Assembly: GCF_020164475.1 (NCBI RefSeq)
Contig: NZ_JAIQWX010000001.1
Coordinates: 1-64,000, forward strand
DNA from: Pseudomonas sp. REP124
GTDB lineage: Bacteria > Pseudomonadota > Gammaproteobacteria > Pseudomonadales > Pseudomonadaceae
DNA: 64,000 bases
Reading direction: 5' to 3'
The notes below the pieces were generated by a model, which was not told where the DNA came from, did no database searches, and saw only the letters and a program-made list of their open reading frames with translations. Below, one piece after another: positions 40,301 to 61,597 of this stretch (position 1 is the stretch's first letter; every line of letters begins with the position of its first letter). The position numbers and the translations under genes were made by a program.

Positions 40301-43300
40301 GGGCAGGGCCAGTACCGCCGCGCTGCTGACTGCCGGGTGCTGCATCAGGCGGTTTTCGATTTCGCCCAGCTCGATACGGAAGCCACGGATCTTGACCTGC
40401 TGGTCGCGACGACCGAGGTATTCGAACACCCCATCGGCACGCATCCGGCCGATGTCACCGCTGCGATACAGGCGCGCGCCCGGCTCGAACGGATGATCGA
40501 CAAAGGCTTCGCGGGTGCGTTGCGGGTCGCGCAGGTAACCGCGACCGACACCGACACCACCGATGCAAATTTCACCCGGAACACCGATCGGCACCATGCG
40601 CAGGTCGGCATCGAGCACGAACATCTGGTTGTTGGCGGTCGGCGTGCCGATCGGCATGTGCAGGCAATCGGCGTCCGGTGCCTGGGTGATGGCATGGAAA
40701 GCCACGTCGTCCGAACACTCGGCCGGGCCGTAGGCGTTCATCATCGGGATGTTCGGAAAGCGCGCGCACCAGTCCCGCGCCAAGGCCGGTGGCAGGGCTT
40801 CGCCGGTCGGCAGCAACCAGCGCAGGCTGCTCAGATCTTGTTGCGCCTGGCTTTCCTGGAGCATGCCGCGAATCAGCGCCGGTACGGTTTCCAGCAGGGT
40901 CAGGCCGTGTGCCTGAACGGCATCGAGCAGGGCCAGCGGATCGTGGGCCTGGGCATCCGGGAGGATGTGCACGGTGGCGCCGAACAGCGGCGCGGCGAGG
41001 AACTGCCACACGCAGATATCGAAGGCCGCCGAGGCGGTCTGGGCGATACGGTCGTGCTCACCCAGGCCCAGGGACGGCACCTTGCCGAACTTGTTGTTGA
41101 GCATGCCGCGCTGCTCGACCATCACGCCCTTGGGCTTGCCGGTGGAGCCGGAGGTGAAGATTACGTAGGCCAGTTGGTCCGGATTGTGGACGTAGCTGAC
41201 CGCCGGCTGCTCGGCACCTTGCCAGAGGGTCTGGGCAATCAGGCAGGTCGGCTGTTTGGCCATTTGCGGCAGGACGTTGTCCAGAGTAGCCGTGGCGTGT
41301 TCGCACACCAGCAGCACCGGCGCTTCACCCAGTTCCAGCAGTTCCGCCAGGCGCGCGGGCGGTTGCTGAATGTCCAGCGCCTGGAACGCGGCGCCGGCCT
41401 TGAGGGTGGCGATCATCATGGTCAACAGCGCCAGACCGCGTTCGGCAAACAGCGCCACCAGCGTTTCCGGGCCGACACCTTTGGCTTGCAGCGCGCGGGC
41501 GATGCCGTTGGTGCGGCGGTCCAGCTCGGCGTAGGTCAGCGATTCGCCCTGGCAGACCGCGGCGATGTGCTGCCCACGGTTGCGCACCTGATCGGCGAAC
41601 AGCGCGGCATAACCACGCTCCAGCGGGAAATCCACGGCGCTGCGGTTGTATTCCACCTGCAACTGCTGGCGCTCGGCCGACGGCAGCATGTGCAGGCTGC
41701 CCAGCGGGGCTTGCGGCTCATCGAGCATGCTGGTCAGCAACTGCACCAGATGCCCGAGCATGCGCTGCACGGTCTCGCCGGTGAAACGCTGGTTGTCGTA
41801 GGACAGGCGAATGCCCAGGCGATCGCCGGGGTAGAGCACCACGGTCATCGGGAAGTTGGTGTGCACCCGGTCTTCGTAGATGTCGATGCTGAAGTTGTCC
41901 AGTTGCACGCTGCTGATATCCAGCGGGGCGTTTTCGAACACCACCAGGCTGTCGAACAGTTGCTGGCCGCGCGGCACGCCGCTGCAACGCTGGATGTCCA
42001 CCAGCGAGGTGCTTTCGTGTTCACGCAGTTGCGCGTTGTGCGACATCAGGGCCTGCAGCCAATCGGACACCAGCGCCTGTGGGTCGACGTCGACCCGCAG
42101 CGGCAGGCTGTTGATGAAGATCCCGACCATTTCCTCGACCCCGGCCAGATCGGTAGGGCGACCGGCCACGGTGACGCCGAACAGCACGTCGCGATTGCCG
42201 CTGTAGCGCGACAGCAACAGGGCCCATGCGCCTTGAATCCAGGTGTTGGGCGTCAATTGGTATTGCTGGCACAGCTGCTGCAAACGCTGGGTCTGGGCGA
42301 TGCTCAGGGTGCGGTCCTGATCGCCGACCGCTTCCGGCGCCTGCTCGGCCCGGGCCGGCGAGCTGTCCACGTGCAACGGCGTCGGCTCGCTGAAACCCGC
42401 CAGATCCGCTTGCCAGAAGGCCAGGGCGGCGGCCATGTCGTGGCGCTCCAGCCAGCTCATGTAGCCACGGAACGAACGGAACAGCGGACGGGCCACCGGC
42501 TCCTGACGCACGATCGACTGATAGATCGCCAGCAGGTCTTCCATCAGCAAACCGAAGCACCAGGCATCGGTGAGGATGTGGTGGAAGCTGCGCACCACGG
42601 CAAAACGACGTTCGTCGAGCTGGAAAATCCGCAGGTGGGTCAACGGCGCGCGGGCCATGTCGAAGCCTTGCTGGCGCTGGGCTTCGAGGGCCTGATCCAT
42701 GGCCAGGCGCTGCTGCTCGGCGTCGAGGTGGCGCAGGTCTTGCCAGTCGAACGCCGGGTCGGTCTTGCGGAACACGCATTGCAGCGGCGCGTGGTCTTCC
42801 TGCCACCAGAACGCGGTGCGCATCATCGGGTGGCGGTCGAGGAACAGCTGCCAGGCCGCTTCCATGGCCGGGCGTTGCAGGGCGCCGTCCCAGCTGTAGC
42901 GTTGCTGCATCAGGTAGATGCCGCTGTGGGGTTGCAGCAGTGTGTGCAGCAGCATGCCCTGTTGCATCGACGACAGCGGATAGAGGTCCTCGATGTTCGG
43001 CCAGTCCAGCGGCTCGGCCGCCAGGGTCGCCGCCTGCTTGTGGCACAGCGGGAAGGCCGCGCTGGCAGGGCGCAACTCGGGCTGGGCGAGCAGGGCGGCG
43101 AGGTCGGTCAGACGTTGCACCAGTTGTGGTGCCCAGTCGGCGGCCAGCGCGCCTTCGCAGCGCAGGTGCAGGCGACCGTCCTGCCAGCTCGCGTCCAGGG
43201 TCAGTGCGCAGCTGGGTGCTGACGGCTGATGAGCCGCTTCGACCTGGCTCAGGATCGCGCGTTGTTCGCGATGGCCGTCACGGTCCCCCAGCCAGCGGAT

Positions 43301-46300
43301 GGCGACAGGGGCGGCGGGCAGGTCGCGCAGGGGTTCCTGCAGGTAGGTGTTGTCCGACAGGTAACGCAGGGCGCCATAGTCGGCGCCGTGTTGCGGGTAG
43401 GCGCGCAGCTGCGAGGCGGTGGCCTGCAAGCGCTGCAGCAGGGTTTCGCCCTGTGGCTGAAGGTAGAACGGCACCGCCAGTTCCAGGGCGCCGATGATGC
43501 GTGCCGGGTCCAGGTCGGCCACGGCAATCGGCGCGCTGACCGGCAGGCGATCGGCTGCCGGGCGGGCGTCGTGCAGATTCAGGGCAATCAGCCCGGCGCC
43601 GGCGACTTCGCGGCATTGCTCGGCCACGGCGCTGGCCAACAGGCTGTTCCAGTCCAGTTGCAGCACGTCGCCCAGGCGCTTGAGGTCGCTGGAGGTGTCC
43701 GCCGGCAACGCATGTTCGATCACGGAACTGGACTGCTGGCTGTCCGGCAGTTGCAGCACGTCCATGCCGGCGAATTGCAGCCAGTGTTCCCAGGCCTCGT
43801 CCAGCGCGTCGCCTTGTGCATGGCTCTGCTGGTGGCGGGTCCATTGGGTTAAGTCGCCACCGTTGTAGGCCAGGCGCACCGGTCGTTGGTACAGCAGTTG
43901 CGCCAGCGCCAGGTTGAGGTCGGACAGCAGCAGCGACCAGGACGCTTCGTCCACGCACAGCGGGTGCGCGGCGAGCAATACGCAGTGTTTGTCGCCATGC
44001 TCCAGCAGGCTGGCGTGCAGGGTTTGTCCGGCGCTCAGTTCGAGGGCATCGACACCGGCCTGAGCCAGGGTTTGCAGGCGTGTCTGGTCGAGGTCTTCAA
44101 GGGTCTGACGGCTGATCACCGGCGCCTTGGCCGCCACCATCACGCGCTGCTGCCATTGGCCTTCAGGCGAGATTTGCAGTGCCAGGCGCAGGGCCTGATG
44201 GTGCTGTTGCAGGGCGCTGATCGCCTGGCTCAGCAGGTCGCTGTCGATGGATTGGCTGAGGGCCACGCAACGCCAGGTGGCGTCCAGCGAGCCTTGTTCC
44301 ACGCGTGCCAGTTGGCCAGAGCCCAGGGGCAGTTCATAACCATCGGCCAGGTTCTCGGCCACGGTGTTGCTGGCATCGGCACCCAGCACCCGGGCGATGT
44401 CGGCGATGGTGCGGTTTTCGAACAGCTGGCGCGGGGTGAGCTTGAGTCCTTGCTGGTTGGCGCGGGCGATGATCTGCAGGTTGAGGATCGAGTCGCCGCC
44501 CAGGGCGAAGAAGTTGTCCTGCACGCCCACGCGATCGAGCTTCAGCACCTCCTGCCAGATCTGCGCCAGCAACGCTTCGACTTCGTTGCGCGGGGCGATA
44601 TGGCTGGCACTGTCGTCGGCCGCTTTCTGCGGCAGCGGCAGGCGCGAGGCGTCGACCTTGCCGTTGCGGTTCAGCGGCAGTTCGTCGAGGGTGATGAAGT
44701 GCGCCGGGACCATGTAGTCCGGCACGCGCATCGCCAGATCGTCGCGCAGCTTGGCCGGCGACAGCGACTGGCTGGATACCAGCCAGGCGACAAGACGCAG
44801 GCCGCCATCGAGTTCCACGGCACGCACCAACGCCTGCTCGATCAAGGGCGACAGGCGCTTGATCTGCGCTTCGACTTCGCCCAGTTCCAGACGGTTGCCG
44901 CGAATCTTCACCTGACTGTCGACCCGGCCGAGGAACGCCAGTTGACCGTCGACCAGCCAGCGCACACGGTCGCCGGTGCGATACCAGCGTTGTTGCTGCG
45001 CGTCGACGATGAAGCGCTCATCGGTGAGGTCGGGGCGATGCAGATAACCGCGAGCCAGCGCGCCGCCGATCAGCAGCTCGCCGGACACGCCGGTCGCCAC
45101 TGCTTGACCGTTGCCATCGACTACCCGCAGTTGGCGATTGGGCAGGGGACGGCCCAGGGCGATGCTGCGCAGGCCGGTCGGCAGTTCGGTGGCAATCGCA
45201 CCGACCGTGGCCTCGCTCGGTCCGTAGTGGTTGAACACCTTGAGTTGCGGCGCCAGGCCATTGACCTTGTCCAGTAGCGCCGGGCTCAGGGCATCGCCAC
45301 CGAACACCAGCAGCGTGGTCGGCAACAGACGAGCATCGGGCAATGCCTGCAACAGGCCACCGAGATGGCTCGGGGTGATTTTCAGTACATCGATCGGGTG
45401 CTGGCTGAACAGCTCGGCCAGTGCCAGCGGGCTGAAGCCGCTGTCGTCATCCACCAGCAACAGGCTGCCGCCGGTGCACAGGGCACCGAACAACTGGGTG
45501 TGGCCGAGGTCGGCGGCAACGCTGGACAGCAGGCCGTAACGGGCCGCTTGCGGCGGGTTGAGCACCGACTGCACGGCAGTCACGTAGTCGACGATGGCCC
45601 GGTGTTCGACCACCACGCCCTTTGGCGTGCCGGTGGAACCCGAGGTGTAGATCACGTAGGCGGCAGCATCCGGGCTGTGCGTCACCGCAGGCGCGCTGTC
45701 CGGTTGCGCGGCGATCGCAGCCGCGGCCTCGCTCAGCCACAGCGCCGGGGTGTGCTCGGCCAGACGGGTCAGCTGAGCCGAAGGCGCGGCGCCGATCACC
45801 AGCGCGGCGCGGCTGTCCACCAGCACATCGGCCAGGCGTCCGGCGGGTTGTTTCAGGTCCAGTGGCAAGTAAGCCGCGCCGGCCTTGAGGGTGGCCAGCA
45901 GGGCGATGACGAAATCGGCGCTGCGGTCCAGGGCCAGGGCCACCAGGTTGTCGGCACCGATGCCTTGGGCTCGCAGGTGCTGGCTGAGCTGGTTGGCGCG
46001 CTGATCGAGTTCACGGTAGGTCAGGGCGACCTGACGGTCGCGCACCGCCAGTTGCTCAGGGTTCGCGGCGACCTGCTGTTCGAAGCGCTGGTGCAGGCAT
46101 TGCTCCGGCACCGGCAGGCTTGTGCCGCTGCCTTTGACCAGCAATTGCTGCTGTTCTTCAGTGCTCAGCCAGTCAAGTTCGGCGACCTGGCATTGCGGCT
46201 GTGCGGTCATGGCCAGCAGGATCGCGCGCAATTGCGCCGACAGCATGGCGATTTCTGCATCGCTGAAGCGTTTGCGGTCGTAGCTGAACAGGTAGTTCAG

Positions 46301-47509
46301 CTGCTCGCCCGGCACCACGATCAGCGACAGCGGGAAGTGGTTGCGGCCCTGGGTGTGGGTGATGCCGTCGACCTGCTGGTCGTTGGACGGCGCGATGAAG
46401 CTCAGGCCGTCGGCGTCTTGATTGAGCGCGTCGGTGACCGGGAAGTTTTCGAACACCAGGATCGAATCGAACAACGCCCGCTCGGCGGCGATCTTGCTCA
46501 TCGACTTGAGCTTGCCGATCGGCAGGTAGGCGTGGTGACGCAGGTCGCTGTTGGCCTGCTGCAACTGTTGCAGCCAGTCCACCAGCGTCGGGCTGTCGGC
46601 CCATTGCACCCGCAGCGGCAGGGTATTGATGAACAGGCCGACGGTGCTTTCGACTGCGCTCAGGTTCTCCGGGCGGCCGGCCACGGTCACGCCGTAAACC
46701 ACGTCATCGCGCCCGGCGTGCTGGCCCAGCAGCAGCGCCCAGGCACCCTGGATCAGGGTGTTGACGGTCAGGTCATGGCGACGGGCGAAACTCGACAGCT
46801 GCTCGGTTTCGCCAGCTTCCAGCAGGCTTTCCCGCTCGGCGAACGGTGCGCCCGACGGTGGCGCCAGGCGCACGGCGAAGTCCGGCAGCGGGGTCGGTTC
46901 GTTGAGGTCCTGCAACTGCTCGCGCCAGAACGCTTCGGTGGCGGCCATGTCCTGTTCCGCGAGCCAGGCGATGTAGTCGCGGTAAGGGCGGGTCGCCGGC
47001 AGGTTGGCGGCGCGGCCCAGGGCCTGTTCGTAGTAGAGCGCCAGCCATTCCTGAATGGCGATGCCCACGCTCCAGCCATCCATGAGAATGTGATGGAAGG
47101 TCCAGGTCAGGTGAAAGCGCTGTTCGTCCAGACGCACCAGGGACACGCGCATCAGCGGCGCGTCGTTCTGTTCCAGCGGTTCGGCGCGCTGCTCCAGCGC
47201 CAATTGTTCCAGCGCGATTTGTTGATCGTCGCGCTCGCGCCAGTCCAGCAGGCTCAGCGGCACTGCGAGGTCCTGCTGCACCACCTGATAGGCGTCGTCC
47301 AGGTCTTCCCAGAGAAACGCGCTGCGCATCACCGCGTGGCGCTGCATCAGTGCCTGCCATGCACCACGGAACGCGGTGAGGTTCAGCGGACCCTGGATTT
47401 CCAGGCTCAGTTGCTGGTAGTACACCCGCGAATCCGGCTCGAGGACGCTATGGAACAACAGGCCATGCTGAGTTGGCGAAAGGGAGTAGATGTCTTCGAT
47501 GTTGTTCAT
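37322..47509 (-). CDS. NRPS: C-A(Asp)-T-interface-C-A(Dab)-T-C-TauD hydroxylase
   Basis: A 3395-residue synthetase. C1 (HHILMDGW, residue about 142) follows an upstream E domain and should accept a D-residue. A1 (core near 625) has pocket code DLTKVGHVGK, an Asp type. T1 is FALGGDSILNLQ near 1005. A domain near 1050-1480 looks like an E domain but has HPLCVDEASW in place of HHxxxDG; it is probably a non-catalytic interface domain. C2 has HHILTDAW. A2 (core near 2125) has DIWELTADDK, the PvdL-type Dab code. T2 is near 2517, and C3 has HHIATDAW. The last 330 residues are a SyrP/TauD-like Fe(II)/2-oxoglutarate oxygenase, with the HNE metal motif near 3172 and distal His in AHARDPFEGERK. There is no A/T after C3. 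Confidence 0.9.
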   Translation of the reverse strand: MNNIEDIYSLSPTQHGLLFHSVLEPDSRVYYQQLSLEIQGPLNLTAFRGAWQALMQRHAVMRSAFLWEDLDDAYQVVQQDLAVPLSLLDWRERDDQQIALEQLALEQRAEPLEQNDAPLMRVSLVRLDEQRFHLTWTFHHILMDGWSVGIAIQEWLALYYEQALGRAANLPATRPYRDYIAWLAEQDMAATEAFWREQLQDLNEPTPLPDFAVRLAPPSGAPFAERESLLEAGETEQLSSFARRHDLTVNTLIQGAWALLLGQHAGRDDVVYGVTVAGRPENLSAVESTVGLFINTLPLRVQWADSPTLVDWLQQLQQANSDLRHHAYLPIGKLKSMSKIAAERALFDSILVFENFPVTDALNQDADGLSFIAPSNDQQVDGITHTQGRNHFPLSLIVVPGEQLNYLFSYDRKRFSDAEIAMLSAQLRAILLAMTAQPQCQVAELDWLSTEEQQQLLVKGSGTSLPVPEQCLHQRFEQQVAANPEQLAVRDRQVALTYRELDQRANQLSQHLRAQGIGADNLVALALDRSADFVIALLATLKAGAAYLPLDLKQPAGRLADVLVDSRAALVIGAAPSAQLTRLAEHTPALWLSEAAAAIAAQPDSAPAVTHSPDAAAYVIYTSGSTGTPKGVVVEHRAIVDYVTAVQSVLNPPQAARYGLLSSVAADLGHTQLFGALCTGGSLLLVDDDSGFSPLALAELFSQHPIDVLKITPSHLGGLLQALPDARLLPTTLLVFGGDALSPALLDKVNGLAPQLKVFNHYGPSEATVGAIATELPTGLRSIALGRPLPNRQLRVVDGNGQAVATGVSGELLIGGALARGYLHRPDLTDERFIVDAQQQRWYRTGDRVRWLVDGQLAFLGRVDSQVKIRGNRLELGEVEAQIKRLSPLIEQALVRAVELDGGLRLVAWLVSSQSLSPAKLRDDLAMRVPDYMVPAHFITLDELPLNRNGKVDASRLPLPQKAADDSASHIAPRNEVEALLAQIWQEVLKLDRVGVQDNFFALGGDSILNLQIIARANQQGLKLTPRQLFENRTIADIARVLGADASNTVAENLADGYELPLGSGQLARVEQGSLDATWRCVALSQSIDSDLLSQAISALQQHHQALRLALQISPEGQWQQRVMVAAKAPVISRQTLEDLDQTRLQTLAQAGVDALELSAGQTLHASLLEHGDKHCVLLAAHPLCVDEASWSLLLSDLNLALAQLLYQRPVRLAYNGGDLTQWTRHQQSHAQGDALDEAWEHWLQFAGMDVLQLPDSQQSSSVIEHALPADTSSDLKRLGDVLQLDWNSLLASAVAEQCREVAGAGLIALNLHDARPAADRLPVSAPIAVADLDPARIIGALELAVPFYLQPQGETLLQRLQATASQLRAYPQHGADYGALRYLSDNTYLQEPLRDLPAAPVAIRWLGDRDGHREQRAILSQVEAAHQPSAPSCALTLDASWQDGRLHLRCEGALAADWAPQLVQRLTDLAALLAQPELRPASAAFPLCHKQAATLAAEPLDWPNIEDLYPLSSMQQGMLLHTLLQPHSGIYLMQQRYSWDGALQRPAMEAAWQLFLDRHPMMRTAFWWQEDHAPLQCVFRKTDPAFDWQDLRHLDAEQQRLAMDQALEAQRQQGFDMARAPLTHLRIFQLDERRFAVVRSFHHILTDAWCFGLLMEDLLAIYQSIVRQEPVARPLFRSFRGYMSWLERHDMAAALAFWQADLAGFSEPTPLHVDSSPARAEQAPEAVGDQDRTLSIAQTQRLQQLCQQYQLTPNTWIQGAWALLLSRYSGNRDVLFGVTVAGRPTDLAGVEEMVGIFINSLPLRVDVDPQALVSDWLQALMSHNAQLREHESTSLVDIQRCSGVPRGQQLFDSLVVFENAPLDISSVQLDNFSIDIYEDRVHTNFPMTVVLYPGDRLGIRLSYDNQRFTGETVQRMLGHLVQLLTSMLDEPQAPLGSLHMLPSAERQQLQVEYNRSAVDFPLERGYAALFADQVRNRGQHIAAVCQGESLTYAELDRRTNGIARALQAKGVGPETLVALFAERGLALLTMMIATLKAGAAFQALDIQQPPARLAELLELGEAPVLLVCEHATATLDNVLPQMAKQPTCLIAQTLWQGAEQPAVSYVHNPDQLAYVIFTSGSTGKPKGVMVEQRGMLNNKFGKVPSLGLGEHDRIAQTASAAFDICVWQFLAAPLFGATVHILPDAQAHDPLALLDAVQAHGLTLLETVPALIRGMLQESQAQQDLSSLRWLLPTGEALPPALARDWCARFPNIPMMNAYGPAECSDDVAFHAITQAPDADCLHMPIGTPTANNQMFVLDADLRMVPIGVPGEICIGGVGVGRGYLRDPQRTREAFVDHPFEPGARLYRSGDIGRMRADGVFEYLGRRDQQVKIRGFRIELGEIENRLMQHPAVSSAAVLALPDARGALQLVAWYVLDSAAEFTSESAQQVLSAYLGQQLAAYMVPARWLNLAQLPLNANGKVDRRALAALDVPLAVQDQQQRVAPRTETEKVLAELWQDILGLDSVGVHDDFFAIGGHSLLATQVLSRIRRRLEVNLPLRILFEGGTLEQLAQAVDRQREAQNGLDSESEIVPVPRDQMLPLSFAQQRLWFLDRFEGPSAAYNMGSVVRLRGALDIAALQAALQSVLERHESLRTAFQLKGDQPVQVISPAPTVDLTPTDLSALAGDAQMQALQRLIDEQAARAFDLQQAPMLRASLLRLGQDDHVLQVVLHHIATDAWSMGILMQELITGYLAYSNGATPVFAPLPIQYADYAHWQRSEPQQRLLARAIDYWRRQLEGAPPLIPLPLDAPRPTRPDYHGASLQQSFTPAQTRVLKAYAQEQKATLFMVLLNAFNSLMQRATGAHDFIVGTDLANREHPAVENLIGFFVNVLPIRARLTEGEGFDARLQRLRDDCLSAFQHQQVPFDKLVEALQPPRTPGVNPLVQVLFVMQNTPGTNASLPGLDIEEHLLPGQESSKFDLAVFVEEDDEQGLNVRWVYRTSVLGAPTVNRLEQGFENLLERIVTAPEQALQDWSWRLEGSSSAAPAPSEAPSETPADDAAARSARKMSKMSKLKQTRASGVSQLAHEQVRTRTLIDGQALPLVIEPLLGDLDPVHWALQARLWINEQLRTHGGLLFRGFNLPDAAAFEQFAQAIEPDLYGTYGDLPKNTSGKNIYHSTPYPEQHMILFHNESSHLPQWPCKQWFFCEIPAPRGGCTPIVDCRQVLARLPEDIVARLKAKGLLYVRHFTDKLDVRWQDFFKTEVREEVERQCRETGMQWEWLGADNLRIAQHCPAIVAHPDTGELSFFNQVQLHHSACLEPEVRSNLINLFGLGNLPRNVYYGDGSVIEDEVMQVIGAAYEECAVRFAWQKGDMVMLDNMLVAHARDPFEGERKICVAMGQMMNREQLDAEVQA

Positions 47510-47600
47510 GCTTTGACGGGTCCGTAGCTAATTCTTGAAAACGTATTGAGCGAAGGCAGGGGCGCGTGGGTCGAGTTCCACCCACGCGCCGGCTCGCCCG

Positions 47601-61547
<13,947 letters not shown>

Positions 61548-61597
61548 CAAAAACGTCCTGCTAAAAGGGGCGACGGCGCGGCAAAGGCAGCGGCGGG

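Noticed and set aside
37415..43222. A 1935-codon open frame on the plus strand opposite the third NRPS
   Set aside because: It is antisense to clear NRPS domains in a high-GC region where opposite frames stay open by codon bias. The translation is Gln/Arg/His/Val-rich with no recognisable domain. Similar long antisense frames at 45365-47527, 52359-55106, 55155-57344 and 57357-60041 were rejected for the same reason.
47510..47600. Internal promoter or PvdS-type box between two NRPS genes
   Set aside because: No TAAAT-N16-CGT or Fur-like pattern was found in the 91-nt gap; read-through from upstream is simpler.
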